Assembly: GCA_017411325.1 (NCBI GenBank)
Contig: JAFQQJ010000064.1
Coordinates: 1-64,000, forward strand
Direction: 5' to 3'
DNA from: Clostridia bacterium
GTDB taxonomy: Bacteria; Bacillota; Clostridia; CAKSNL01; HGM11501
DNA: 64,000 bases
Positions 16,715-25,633 of the stretch are shown in pieces. How positions within the stretch are numbered: the stretch's first letter is position 1; every line of letters starts with the position of its first letter. The translations under genes were made by a program, and so were the position numbers. Under the pieces are notes generated by a model, which ran no database searches, was not told the origin of the DNA, and worked only from the letters and a program-made list of their open reading frames with translations.

Positions 16715-17971
16715 TCACCTTACCTGTCCGTTACCTTCAATTATATATTTATATGCCGTAAGCTCGGAAAGCCCCATAGGGCCACGGGCGTGCATTTTCT
16801 GGGTGGAGATACCCATTTCACAGCCCAGCCCGAACTCGCCCCCGTCGGTAAAACGGGTGGAAGCATTTACATAAACTGCCGCGGAATCCGTTTCGATGCA
16901 GAACTTTTCCGCCGTATCCCTGTTTTCCGTGATTATTGCTTCACTGTGGCCTGTTGAGTGCGTAAGTATATGCTCGATTGCTTCATCAACCGAAGACACA
17001 ACCTTCACGGCCAAGATATAATCCAGAAATTCGGTATCAAAATCGTTTTCTCCGGCCATTACGCCTTCGATTATTTTTGCCGATGAGCCGCAGAGCCTTA
17101 ATTCCACGGGAATTTTCCCCTCTGCTTTTCTCTTGTCAGAAAGAGTTTCCTTTACCACGGGCAGGAATTTTTCCGCAACATCCTTATGAACAAGCAGCAC
17201 CTCCGCCGCATTGCACACGGAAGGACGGCTCGTTTTCGCATTTTCAAGGATTTTTATTGCCCGTAAGAGGTCTGCATCCTTATCTACATATATGTGGCAG
17301 ATGCCCGTACCCGTATGGATGCAGGGAACGGTGGCATTTTTAACGCAGGCATTAATCAGTCCTGCACCGCCACGGGGGATTAAAAGGTCAACAAGCCCTT
17401 CTGCCGTCATTAATACGTTTGCACTTTCCCTTGTCAAGTCGCTGACCAGGTTTATGATGTCGGAGGAAAGCCCTGCCGAAACAAGCCCTTTTTTAAGAGC
17501 ATCAACTATCGCCTTGCTTGTGTTATAGGCTTCCTTTCCGCCACGGAGAACTACCGCATTTCCGCTTTTTACAGCAAGTGATGCGGCATCGCTTGTTACG
17601 TTGGGGCGGCTTTCGTAAATAATTGCGATAAGTCCCATAGGAACTCTTCTTTTCACAATTTTAAGACCGTTGGGGCGCACGGTTTCTGATATTTCCTCAC
17701 CCACCGGATCGGGAAGAAGGGCAATTTCCTTCATTCCCTTTGCCATTGATGCAATTCTTTCTTCATTAAGCATAAGGCGGTCAATCATAACATCGGAAAT
17801 TTTGCCTTTGGCGTTTTCAATATCAACTGCATTTGCAGAAAGGATTTCCTTAGCACTTGAAACAAGGCTTTCCGCCATAAGATTTATCGCCTTATTTTTG
17901 GTTTCGGTGCTTGCGGTTTTTATAAATTTCACCGCTTTTTTTGTCTCTTTTATAAGCTCAATCGTATCCAT
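16715..17971 (-). CDS. proA: Gamma-glutamyl phosphate reductase
   Basis: ProA (418 aa) reduces gamma-glutamyl phosphate to glutamate semialdehyde with NADPH in proline synthesis. It belongs to the aldehyde dehydrogenase superfamily. The catalytic Cys is in SRPSVCNAAEVLLVH; KRRVPMGLIAIIYESRPNVT, VDLLIPRGGAGLI and TRFTDGGEFGLGCEMGIST are typical. It starts 3 nt after the proB stop with AGAGGTAA as ribosome binding site, so translation is coupled. The complete proBAC order lets all proline enzymes be made from one transcript. Confidence 0.97.
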   Translation of the reverse strand: MDTIELIKETKKAVKFIKTASTETKNKAINLMAESLVSSAKEILSANAVDIENAKGKISDVMIDRLMLNEERIASMAKGMKEIALLPDPVGEEISETVRPNGLKIVKRRVPMGLIAIIYESRPNVTSDAASLAVKSGNAVVLRGGKEAYNTSKAIVDALKKGLVSAGLSSDIINLVSDLTRESANVLMTAEGLVDLLIPRGGAGLINACVKNATVPCIHTGTGICHIYVDKDADLLRAIKILENAKTSRPSVCNAAEVLLVHKDVAEKFLPVVKETLSDKRKAEGKIPVELRLCGSSAKIIEGVMAGENDFDTEFLDYILAVKVVSSVDEAIEHILTHSTGHSEAIITENRDTAEKFCIETDSAAVYVNASTRFTDGGEFGLGCEMGISTQKMHARGPMGLSELTAYKYIIEGNGQVR

Positions 17972-17974
17972 AAA

Positions 17975-18739
17975 TTACCTCTTTAAAAATCGCGTGCCGA
18001 TGCTTTTTCCTTCAACTATATCGTAAAGAACTTCGGGCTCTGCACCGTTTGCGATTATCATATCACAGTGTGCCGCCGTTGCAATTTCAGCCGCGCGGAT
18101 TTTCGTAATCATACCGCCTGTGCCAAGGCTGCTGCCGCTTCCGCCTGCAAGGGCTTTTATATCCTCCGTAATTTCAGAAACCACGGGGATTAACTTTGCA
18201 TCGGGGTTGTTTTTGGGATTTTTATCATAAAGCCCGTCGATATCCGAAAGAATTACAAGCAAATCCGCACCGATGGATGCCGAAACCTCGGCAGACAAGG
18301 TATCGTTGTCGCCGATTTCGATTTCCTCGGTTGAAACGGTGTCGTTTTCGTTTATTACGGGAAGCACGGAAAGTGCCAATAACCTCTCCAGTGTATTATG
18401 GAAATTAGTCTTACGCTCGGGATTTTTAACGTCCGGCGCGGTGATTAATATCTGTGCCACGTTGTGGTTGTATTCTGAGAAAAGCTTGTCATATGTATAC
18501 ATAAGCTCGCACTGGCCCACCGCTGCCGCCGCCTGCTTTCCCGGAATGTCGGAAGGTCTTTCCGTAAGTCCCAGCTTGCCGACGCCCATACCGATGGCAC
18601 CGGAGGAAACTAAAATAATTTCATGTCCGGCGTTTTTAAGGTCACTTAAAACCTTGCAGAGCATTTCTATTCTTCTTATGTTAAGCCTGCCCGTTGCGTG
18701 AGCAAGGGTGCTTGTTCCGACTTTAACCACAATTTTCAT
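17975..18739 (-). CDS. proB: Glutamate 5-kinase lacking the PUA domain
   Basis: ProB phosphorylates glutamate, the committed step of proline synthesis. This 254-residue version is only the amino-acid-kinase domain: [52 protein letters not shown] and [16 protein letters not shown]. It ends [11 protein letters not shown], exactly where most bacterial ProBs (about 365 aa) continue into a C-terminal PUA domain. There is no frameshift, and proA starts 3 nt later, so the short form looks native. In E. coli ProB the PUA domain is not essential for catalysis but affects oligomerisation and proline feedback. The ribosome binding site is GAAAGGA. Confidence 0.95.
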   Translation of the reverse strand: MKIVVKVGTSTLAHATGRLNIRRIEMLCKVLSDLKNAGHEIILVSSGAIGMGVGKLGLTERPSDIPGKQAAAAVGQCELMYTYDKLFSEYNHNVAQILITAPDVKNPERKTNFHNTLERLLALSVLPVINENDTVSTEEIEIGDNDTLSAEVSASIGADLLVILSDIDGLYDKNPKNNPDAKLIPVVSEITEDIKALAGGSGSSLGTGGMITKIRAAEIATAAHCDMIIANGAEPEVLYDIVEGKSIGTRFLKR

Positions 18740-18773
18740 TTTTTCAGGTCCTTTCGCCTTTTAATTGCCTATC

Positions 18774-18802
18774 ATTTTACCACAATAAAGCGATATTGTA
18801 AA
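18774..18802 (-). promoter_or_regulatory. Sigma-A promoter of proBAC
   Basis: On the minus strand TTTACA (18797-18802), 17-nt spacer ending TGG, and TAAAAT (18774-18779); the TG makes it an extended -10 promoter. The leader is about 30 nt, with no T-box or attenuator seen. Confidence 0.8.
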
Positions 18803-18832
18803 GTCCAAATCATTCTGCTTCAGACTGAGGCA

Positions 18833-19186
18833 TCATTTAGATTTTACTGTTTTTAATGATGAAATGAGCATTCTTCGGATAGCTCCACATTCATTTTTCA
18901 TCTTTTTATATTTTTCTTCGTTCACACAATCTGTTTCGAAAAGCAATTCCACCCAATATTCTGTTTCATAGCATTCTTTTTGTGCAATTTCGAGCTTTGA
19001 GATAAAATCGTTTTTACTTTGAGCATATTGTGCTTCATGAAGATTTGCACCTATTGAAGTCGCTGAACGCAATAATTGATTTGCCAATACTGCTTCTTTA
19101 TGATTTGCCTTAATTTCTCTGCAGAAAAAAACAATATCCTTTGCAAACTGCTTTGATTTCTCCCTTAAAACACTATCTGCCATCAT
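18833..19186 (-). CDS. Four-helix-bundle protein (23S rRNA IVS-type/S23 family)
   Basis: A 117-residue, all-helical protein of the family named after ORFs inside 23S rRNA intervening sequences; relatives include the Avd accessory proteins of diversity-generating retroelements. Diagnostic segments are SVLREKSKQFAKDIV, LANQLLRSATSIGANLHEAQ and FISKLEIAQKECYETEYWVE. Family members are pentameric basic bundles thought to bind nucleic acid. AGAGGTG precedes the double ATG at 19186. It has its own promoter (19204-19232), which abuts the first unit of the hairpin array at 19232-19427. No reverse transcriptase and no rRNA is nearby. I infer that gene and array form one unit inserted between proB and the surface-protein operon. 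Confidence 0.9.
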   Translation of the reverse strand: MMADSVLREKSKQFAKDIVFFCREIKANHKEAVLANQLLRSATSIGANLHEAQYAQSKNDFISKLEIAQKECYETEYWVELLFETDCVNEEKYKKMKNECGAIRRMLISSLKTVKSK

Positions 19187-19203
19187 AATTCACCTCTGAT
19201 GCT

Positions 19204-19232
19204 ATTATACTGCAATACAATCATTTTTTCAA
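19204..19232 (-). promoter_or_regulatory. Promoter of the four-helix-bundle gene
   Basis: On the minus strand TTGAAA (19227-19232), 17-nt spacer, TATAAT (19204-19209). The first T of the -35 box is the last base of the outermost AATATCACT unit of the adjacent array. Confidence 0.8.
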
Positions 19233-19404
19233 GTGATATTCCGAACGATGCTCGGAGTGATATTTTTGACAAATCAAAAGTGGTATTAAAACCTTTGGTT
19301 TTAGTGATATTTTATCCGCTTATAAACTGCCTAAGGCAATACCACTGCTAAGGCAATATCACTTGCTAAAAGCAAATACAACTCGCCCGACGGCGAATAA
19401 AACT
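19232..19404. repeat. Array of small hairpins separated by a 9-nt motif that inverts midway
   Basis: Reading the plus strand, the 9-nt units AGTGATATT (19232-19240, 19256-19264), AGTGGTATT (19279-19287) and AGTGATATT (19303-19311) alternate with short self-complementary inserts such as TTTGA-CAAA-TCAAA and AAAACC-TTT-GGTTTT. After a centre at about 19312-19328 the units become the reverse complement: AATACCACT (19338-19346), AATATCACT (19355-19363), AATACAACT (19375-19383) and AATAAAACT (19396-19404), again separated by mini-hairpins (GCCTAAGGC, TGCTAAAAGCA, CGCCCGACGGCG). The left and right units pair in nested order, so a single strand can fold into a long stem with many side hairpins. It lies between the stop of the discoidin gene and the promoter of the four-helix-bundle gene. 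Confidence 0.85.
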
Positions 19405-19427
19405 GCCGGATGTCAAAGACATCCGGC
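19405..19427 (-). terminator. Probable terminator of the GH71/99-like and discoidin operon
   Basis: Perfect 10-bp stem GCCGGATGTC/GACATCCGGC with a 3-nt loop, 6 nt past the stop codon at 19434; the following minus-strand tract (AGTTTTATT) is only moderately U-rich. It directly joins the hairpin array and could also be the array's outermost element. Confidence 0.6.
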
Positions 19428-19433
19428 ATAAAA

Positions 19434-22076
19434 TCAATTACTCTCTATTGTGATTTTCTGTGTTTCTCCGTCCCATCCCACAGTATATCCAAGGATTTCG
19501 GAAACGATTCTTAAGGGAATCAATGTTCTTCCGTCAACAATTCTCGGTGCAACGATGGCGCTGTAACGAACACCGTCAGCAAGTACTCTGTTATCCTCTA
19601 TTCTGAAGGTAACCGTCATATCGTCCTTCTTAACTTCAATCTGCTGAGTGTCGCCGTGCCATATAACTTCGGCTCCCATTTCCTCAAAGAGACCTCTTAA
19701 GGGAATAAGTGTTGTGCCGTTTACTATCTGCGGTGCAACGTCGATTGTCTTTGTGAAGGCATCTGCCTTACCCTTCTTAACTAAGATGTCATTTGAGCCT
19801 ATTGTAAGCTCAAAATGCTGTCTGCTTTCAGCTTTTTCGGCCTCCACAACGCTGTCCTGAACAAGGAAGTTAACCTCGCAAAGTGTTGCGTGGCGGTTTG
19901 AAATTTTGCAGGAGTCAGACAACGATGAGGTTATGTCAAATCTTATATATCTGGTCGTAATATACTCATAGAAGAAGTAATACTGGTCGTCGAAGGATAC
20001 CGCCTCGGGCATTGTTGCATCAAATGCAACATAGGGCTCCCAGTTTACACCGTCATCGGAAATGCTGATTTCAAACGCCTTCCAGTGACCGCCTCTTGCG
20101 TGGCTTCCTCTGGGCTTTAATGCAATACCGCAGAAGGTTTTTTCGCCGGCTAAATCAATTTCAAGCCAAGCGGGGAACACCTGCTTTGAAAAGCCATCCG
20201 TTGTACCGTCTTCGTTCATATACTGAGTATGCCAGATGGAGTTGTTATCCTCTAAAACGTGCTGAGGAATTAACGAAAGGTTATATGCATTTGATGCGTT
20301 CATACCGTGATAGGGCTGTTCGCTGGATGCCTTTGCAGTCATACCCTCTCTGTCAATAAAGCTGAAGGTAAATTCAGAAAGTCTTTCGTAGTATTCCTTT
20401 GCTGTAACGGTTTCACTCCAGAACGGATCCGGCTTAAGGAGAGCAAGCTCTGCAAGAACAGCAAGGCTGTTCCAGGAGTCTGTTACAATAACCTTAACCG
20501 CCTTTGCCTTGATGTTTGCACCGAACTTTACGGTGTTGGGTGCTTCAATGGGGCTTGTTGCGGCGCCGCTTCTGCCGTTATCATAGGTTTTGTCGTGAAC
20601 GTGGTAGAAGTTTTCACCGTCATCGGGAACGTAAATTTCAGCCTGGTTGAAGTAACCGGAGTAGTTGTTCTTTCTTACATAGAAACGAAGACCTGAAAAT
20701 TCGGTTTCCTCGTTGAAGTTTACCGTAAATTCGTAGGGAGGGGGATCCTTGTGGGTGATTTTACCGTCCGCCTCGTCATAGTTTGTGTGCCAACAGTTGG
20801 TTTTATCTCCATCGATGATTTTTTCGATCTTACCCCAGGACTTTTCACTGGATGCTGTAGCTGTCCACTTAGCCTTGGGTGTGATTTCGGAAGGATCAAG
20901 GCTCTTATCAGAATAAACCTTTGATAAATCCTCTGTTACTTCGGGGATATTAAGTACTCTTTCGCCGGACTCGGTTGTGCCTGCCTGGGGAGCACTTGTT
21001 CCTGCCTGGGGAGCAGTAGCTGTTCCTGCATTTGCACTGCCTCCGATTACACCGGGCGTTAAGAACTTAAGCTCGGCTCCTGAGCCGTAGCCACCATCTG
21101 CTTCAAGCACTTCAAAACGGATTGCCTTGTATTCACCGCTCTTTGCAAGCATATAGTTTTTGGGAGTTTTATCTTCCATATTGGGGGTGTAGGTAAATGT
21201 ACCTTCACCGATTAAATTAAAGTCTGTTCCATTTTCGGATCCGTAAAGCTTGAACTTCTTAACCTTACCTGCGTATCCGCCCCAGGTTCTGGGATAATAA
21301 CGGATTCCGCCGATTTCGATTTTTTCGGGGAATGTTGCTGTTACGGACTGGGGAAGCTCATCTTTGCCGGTGATTTTTCCTTCCTCTTCGGCATAGTTTG
21401 TGTGCCAGATGGTTTCCATATTGTCGTCAAACAATCTTTCTGCCTTACCCCAGGACTTTTCGCTGGTTGCAGTGATAACCCATTTATCATTGATGATTTC
21501 TGTGGGCTCGTCTGTATTGATTTCACCTGCAGGCTTTAAGAAGCGGAGCTCGCCGCCTGTGCCGTAGTCGGAATCTGCCGCAGTTATTTCAATTTTTATT
21601 GCCTTATAGGTTCCTGCCTTGGGAAGCTTATATTCCTTCGGAGTAATGTCAGCCATGCCGGGAGTGTAGGTAAATGTGCCCTTGCCGATAATGGAGAAGC
21701 TGCTTCCGTCAGCTGAGCCGTAAACGGAAAATTCCTTTACCTTACCGGATGTTCCGCCCCAGGTTCTGGGATAATAGCGGAAGCCGGCTATATCCATTGC
21801 CTCGGGGAAGGTTACTGTTACTGTGTGGGGAAGGGGACTTTTTTCTGTAACCTTGCCGTCCGCTTCCTTATAATCCGAGTGCCAGATTTTTGTGTGAGTT
21901 CCGTCAAAGAGATTTTCCACCTTGCCCCAGGACTTTTCGGAGCTTGCCACATAAGTCCACTGGAAAGGCACATATTCGTCTGCTAAAACGGGAATGTCCG
22001 CTGATTCCTCGGCGGAAATGGGTCCTATAAGAGTTAAAAGCATTAAAACTGCCATTAATAAAGCTAATTTTTTCAT
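19434..22076 (-). CDS. Secreted protein with four F5/8C (discoidin) modules and a copper-amine-oxidase-like stalk domain
   Basis: An 880-residue exported protein with a signal peptide (about 1-22, ending LIGPISA). Units 1 and 2 (about 35-185 and 195-345) are close copies, each beginning ASSEKSWGK with a WH-x(2)-Y motif (IWHSDY, IWHTNY) and RYYPRTWGG. An Ala/Gln/Gly/Thr linker (APQAGTSAPQAGT) leads to unit 3 (about 395-560) and a divergent unit 4 (about 575-755; SIWHTQYMNEDG). The C-terminus (about 768-880) has two hydrophobic half-motifs, NGTTLIPLRGLFEEMGAEV and DGRTLIPLRIVSEILGYTV, typical of the copper-amine-oxidase N-terminal-like domain, here a stalk rather than an enzyme. No catalytic domain is seen; carbohydrate binding is inferred from the family. 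It is 12 nt downstream of the GH71/99-like gene, so co-transcribed. Confidence 0.9.
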   Translation of the reverse strand: MKKLALLMAVLMLLTLIGPISAEESADIPVLADEYVPFQWTYVASSEKSWGKVENLFDGTHTKIWHSDYKEADGKVTEKSPLPHTVTVTFPEAMDIAGFRYYPRTWGGTSGKVKEFSVYGSADGSSFSIIGKGTFTYTPGMADITPKEYKLPKAGTYKAIKIEITAADSDYGTGGELRFLKPAGEINTDEPTEIINDKWVITATSEKSWGKAERLFDDNMETIWHTNYAEEEGKITGKDELPQSVTATFPEKIEIGGIRYYPRTWGGYAGKVKKFKLYGSENGTDFNLIGEGTFTYTPNMEDKTPKNYMLAKSGEYKAIRFEVLEADGGYGSGAELKFLTPGVIGGSANAGTATAPQAGTSAPQAGTTESGERVLNIPEVTEDLSKVYSDKSLDPSEITPKAKWTATASSEKSWGKIEKIIDGDKTNCWHTNYDEADGKITHKDPPPYEFTVNFNEETEFSGLRFYVRKNNYSGYFNQAEIYVPDDGENFYHVHDKTYDNGRSGAATSPIEAPNTVKFGANIKAKAVKVIVTDSWNSLAVLAELALLKPDPFWSETVTAKEYYERLSEFTFSFIDREGMTAKASSEQPYHGMNASNAYNLSLIPQHVLEDNNSIWHTQYMNEDGTTDGFSKQVFPAWLEIDLAGEKTFCGIALKPRGSHARGGHWKAFEISISDDGVNWEPYVAFDATMPEAVSFDDQYYFFYEYITTRYIRFDITSSLSDSCKISNRHATLCEVNFLVQDSVVEAEKAESRQHFELTIGSNDILVKKGKADAFTKTIDVAPQIVNGTTLIPLRGLFEEMGAEVIWHGDTQQIEVKKDDMTVTFRIEDNRVLADGVRYSAIVAPRIVDGRTLIPLRIVSEILGYTVGWDGETQKITIESN

Positions 22077-22088
22077 ATTTCCGCCTCC

Positions 22089-24776
22089 TTAAAACTGATT
22101 TTTAACAGCATCAACAGTTGCTTTGTCAACGCTTTCGCCAAATGCATATACGTTGTCGCCTGCATCATAAACTTCCATTCCGAAAGCCTCCGCCATAAAG
22201 GTTACGGGGATGTAGGGGATGCCGTCGATATTTCTTACGGGTGTCGTAATTGTCTTATAAGCACCGTTTGCATAAGCATAGTCGCCGCCAATATAGGTGT
22301 AAACTAAAATGTCGTGGTTCTGCATCTTTACAAAATTACGGTCGGTTTCAAATATAATTCTACTCTTACCGAAGGTAAGTGTTTCCTTTAAGAGATTTAC
22401 GGGGAAGTAGGTCACACCGTCTTCCAGAACTCTTGCACCATAGCGAAGGTCTGCTTCGTAAGTGAACATCTTTGCACCGTTTACAGCCGCTCTGTTTGAG
22501 CCACCCTTAACGATGGTAGTGCCGGAAAGGGATGCCCTCTGTTCTTTAGTCATAGAAACGATTTCTTTTTCGGTATATCTGTAATTGAAACGTCCGAGAG
22601 GTGCTGCATTACCGTCAACATAGAAATTAAGGATGTCGGAATCGTCTGCATTGTCAACCCACTTGAATTCAAAGTCAAGTGTGCCGGTAAGTGCTGCATC
22701 GGCTCTGGGGATAGCAATCTGCAAGGTCTTTTCTCCGGTCTTGTATGCTACACTTCCCTTAAGAACCCACGCGCCGTTTTCGTAAACCTCGAAAGAGCCT
22801 GCGCTCTGTCCGTTTATTCTTAATTCATAGCCTTCCCAGCCGGTTGCACGGTTACGGTCGGTATTTATGTAAAGTCTCATCCACTTATCGTCTGTTTCGG
22901 GAGTGAGCTTATCCAATGTTTCTGCATAGAAGTAAACCTTTTCTGTATCTCTTGCAACCTTTGACAAAATCACGTTGTTTCTTGCTGTGTAGTTTTCATA
23001 AACCACGCCGCCGTAGCCAAGCTGATTTCTCTCATAGGTACCGCGGTTATTGATAAATTCGGGAGCAACGCCGTTCCACTGAGAAATGTCTCCCGCAATG
23101 TCGATTGTAACTTCGGCTGATGCTGCCACCGGCTTATTTAAGCCCTTCCACTTTCTTACAAAGTCACAAAGGAGTGAGTAAGAATAGTCCTTGGAGCTGC
23201 CCTTGGTCATTTCGCAGTCACGACTGGTCTTTTCATCAAAAAGGTCGATAAAGGAGTTTTTGTAGTAAACGTCGTCCTTACCCATATTGGAATAGTCCTT
23301 CTGTCTGCCTACCTGCCACTCGTTCCAGCTGTCAATAAGAAGGATGTCTGCATCAACGTCCTTTGCCGCTGCATACTGTTCCTCTGCGAATATGTCATAA
23401 AGGTGCATATTCTCACGGTAGTCTCTGCCGTAGAAGTGAGTATCGCCCTGAGTGTAAACGTGGGGAGAGCTTGCCGCAACCTTTTTGCCTGTAACATGAT
23501 GGTCCAAGCTTGCAAAGTTCAAGGAAATTGCTTCCGATCTACCGTTGGGACCTTGTGTCATTACAGGCTCCTTGGGGGCATATGCATCGAGGGACTGCCA
23601 CTTTCCGAGGGTATAGGGTGCACCTGCATAGTTTCCTCTGAAGGTGAAGAAGTCCATAATTTCATTGGCAAGAGCCACATCTGCAGGGTCGTTTTTGTCA
23701 TAGAATTCTTCGATGCTCTCAATATGTCCCATAAAGAGGGGCTTACCCTCGAAGTAGTACCAGGTTTCCTTGTACATACCGGGCTTGTAGAAAGAAAGGT
23801 ATGCATGCTTTATCTGAGGCCAGGTCTGAGCAACGGGATAGGATAAGTTACTCAGCATAGCAATCTTGGGCGAGGGTGTTCCCATTTTCATTGCATCGGA
23901 AAACGCCTGTGCAAGAGTTGACATATTCTTATGGAAATAGCGGCTTCCGTTGGTATCGTCGAAGTAAAGGAAGTTTACGCCCGCACTTCCCAGGAGCTCT
24001 GCGTGCTTACGGTATACCCAGTAGTCAACGCCGGAATAGTGACCGAATAAGGGCTCATCCCAGAAATAAACTGCGTCAGCGGGCCACTGGGGGTTCATAT
24101 ACTGGTCGGGCGCAAAAATTTCGGGGTATTTTTTGAACCACTCGGTGTTATTTACGGTAGGTCTTCCGTCTTCCCAGCTTGCGTGCCAGGTGTGATAGAA
24201 AAGACCAACGTTTCTTGTGGAATCAAAGTCGCCAACCTCTTCGTAGTCTGCAAGGGTTCTTCCAAGGCCGTCTGTCATAGCCCAGTTTTCCACGTGAAGG
24301 TCCAAAACATCCGCATCGGAAACAGTTCCGTCATAGGAAAGCTCCTTGCACTCTTCCTTTGAAAGGGTGATGCTCTTAATGGAAGCGTTATTTGCAACGA
24401 TGGGTGAAACGAAAACATCGTGTGTTCCGCTCACATTTACGTTAACGCCGAAGGATGCTTCTTCGTTTGTTCCTATCATGGGAACATAGCCAAGGAGCGC
24501 GCCGTTCATGGAGTCAAGTCTGAGTTCCATAACCTCGCCGTCCTGCGCCGTTCCGTAGTTGGGCGTACCTGTAATTAAAACAGACTTTACGCCGTCAAAA
24601 TTTACGCCGGTAAACTTAACGTACTGACCGGCTGCAAGTGTTACCTCATCTGCAATCTTTACGCCTTCGCCTGCAGTTGCATCTTTAACCAAAAGCGTTA
24701 CTTCACCTTCGGCAAAGGACGGCACAAAGGAAAGCACAAAGATTAAGACGAGTGCCAGGGATAATGCCTTTTTCAT
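22089..24776 (-). CDS. Secreted GH71/GH99-like glycosidase with binding modules and stalk domain
   Basis: An 895-residue exported protein. The ATG at 24776 (MKKALSLALVLIFVLSFVPS) has AAGGAGGAATAAAACT upstream and starts a classic signal peptide; the longer frame is leader. After it come a CBM6-like beta domain (about 25-160), a predicted TIM barrel (about 165-560) with GLFYHTWHASWED, FWDEPLFGHYSG, VNFLYFDDTNGSRYF and LLIDSWNEWQVGRQKDY, a CBM9/DOMON-like domain (about 575-740; IDIAGDISQWNGVAP, RLYINTDRNRATGWEGYE) and a stalk-like copper-amine-oxidase domain (about 770-895; NIDGIPYIPVTFMAEAFGMEV). The barrel resembles the GH71/GH99 group, where acidic residues in such FDD and WNEW motifs do catalysis; the substrate cannot be read. 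First gene of a two-gene operon. Confidence 0.82.
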   Translation of the reverse strand: MKKALSLALVLIFVLSFVPSFAEGEVTLLVKDATAGEGVKIADEVTLAAGQYVKFTGVNFDGVKSVLITGTPNYGTAQDGEVMELRLDSMNGALLGYVPMIGTNEEASFGVNVNVSGTHDVFVSPIVANNASIKSITLSKEECKELSYDGTVSDADVLDLHVENWAMTDGLGRTLADYEEVGDFDSTRNVGLFYHTWHASWEDGRPTVNNTEWFKKYPEIFAPDQYMNPQWPADAVYFWDEPLFGHYSGVDYWVYRKHAELLGSAGVNFLYFDDTNGSRYFHKNMSTLAQAFSDAMKMGTPSPKIAMLSNLSYPVAQTWPQIKHAYLSFYKPGMYKETWYYFEGKPLFMGHIESIEEFYDKNDPADVALANEIMDFFTFRGNYAGAPYTLGKWQSLDAYAPKEPVMTQGPNGRSEAISLNFASLDHHVTGKKVAASSPHVYTQGDTHFYGRDYRENMHLYDIFAEEQYAAAKDVDADILLIDSWNEWQVGRQKDYSNMGKDDVYYKNSFIDLFDEKTSRDCEMTKGSSKDYSYSLLCDFVRKWKGLNKPVAASAEVTIDIAGDISQWNGVAPEFINNRGTYERNQLGYGGVVYENYTARNNVILSKVARDTEKVYFYAETLDKLTPETDDKWMRLYINTDRNRATGWEGYELRINGQSAGSFEVYENGAWVLKGSVAYKTGEKTLQIAIPRADAALTGTLDFEFKWVDNADDSDILNFYVDGNAAPLGRFNYRYTEKEIVSMTKEQRASLSGTTIVKGGSNRAAVNGAKMFTYEADLRYGARVLEDGVTYFPVNLLKETLTFGKSRIIFETDRNFVKMQNHDILVYTYIGGDYAYANGAYKTITTPVRNIDGIPYIPVTFMAEAFGMEVYDAGDNVYAFGESVDKATVDAVKNQF

Positions 24777-24902
24777 AGTTTTATTCCTCCTTTTATCTTG
24801 CGGATTTTTTTCATTTATCACACTTTTATAAGCTTGTAAATGACAAATCAAAGCAAATCCGGTTGATATTTATTTACATTTGCATGTATAAGTCCAATAT
24901 TA

Positions 24903-24931
24903 ATTATAACAGAGCGCACTTTTTTTGTAAA
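24903..24931 (-). promoter_or_regulatory. Promoter of the GH71/99-like and discoidin operon
   Basis: On the minus strand TTTACA (24926-24931), 17-nt spacer, TATAAT (24903-24908). The predicted leader is about 120 nt. Confidence 0.75.
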
Positions 24932-25590
24932 TAGGAAAAAAGGAATATTTTTTGTGTTTTTTCCACTTTATACTTTCACTGCGATTCTGACGAATCACTG
25001 TCGGGAACCTACCGTAGGGGCAGGGCTTGCTCTGCCCGTATTTATGCGGGTGCTCCGCTGTTTCGGAATGCATAAATGCATTCCCTACGGTGTCCAGCAG
25101 ACATTTACCGGGATGCATCGTAGGGTTCGGCGGTTCCCGACGAACCGCTTTTTCGTTGCGGTGTTTTATAGGGAGGTTGTCACTCTGAACAGAGTCGACT
25201 CTTTCTTTGTCATTCAGCAAAGCGCTCTGCCTCCTTTTGTCATTCTGAACGAGCCGTAAGGCGAAGTGAAGAATCTCTGCGACACACCTTTGTACGGAAA
25301 AAGGAGATTCTTCGGTCTTCGGCGTTTTTTATCAAAACGCCTACGCCTCAGAATGACAGCGGTAGGCGGGGGATAATGACAGCGTGGGCGAAACACAATC
25401 CCTCCGTCATCGGAGATTTTCGCCTTCGGCTGAAAAATATCCGATGACACCTCCCTTTACACAAGGGAGGCTTTAAGGCGTATTTTTCGGGCGGATGAAG
25501 GGGCAGGGCTTGCTCTGCCCGTGTTTATGTGAGGGCAGCACCCGTATTCGGGAGGGGACAGAGCCCCTCCCCTACGGTGCCACGCAACAA
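24932..25590. repeat. Intergenic repeat mosaic 1
   Basis: No gene is seen. The stretch contains: a GC-rich block beginning TAGGGGCAGGGCTTGCTCTG (25014 on; a second copy near 25499) with a matching block GGGACAGAGCCCCTCCCCTA near 25554; the GGAATGCATAAATGCATTCC palindrome (25065-25085); a long GTCATTCTGA...TCAGAATGAC palindrome (25239-25357); and a CACAATCCCTCC...GGGAGGCTTT foldback (25393-25476). Short ORFs through it are translations of the repeats. Confidence 0.85.
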
Positions 25591-25621
25591 AAAAACACAG
25601 AGGCATCGCCTCTGTGTTTTT
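25591..25621 (-). terminator. Terminator of giant gene A
   Basis: Fourteen-bp stem AAAAACACAGAGGC/GCCTCTGTGTTTTT with an ATC loop and U-tract on the minus strand, 13 nt past the stop codon. Confidence 0.92.
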
Positions 25622-25633
25622 CGGATTTTTTAA

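Noticed and set aside
19232-19404. CRISPR array
   Set aside because: The repeated unit is only 9 nt, the inserts are short self-complementary hairpins of 8-15 nt, unit orientation flips at the centre, and there are no cas genes.
18833-19427. Diversity-generating retroelement, because four-helix-bundle proteins resemble Avd
   Set aside because: No reverse transcriptase and no template/variable repeat pair is present; nearby discoidin repeats are ordinary divergent domains.
19434-22076. Copper amine oxidase enzyme
   Set aside because: Only the short N-terminal-like domain is present; there is no topaquinone-forming catalytic domain. The same holds at 22089-24776 and 59654-61075.
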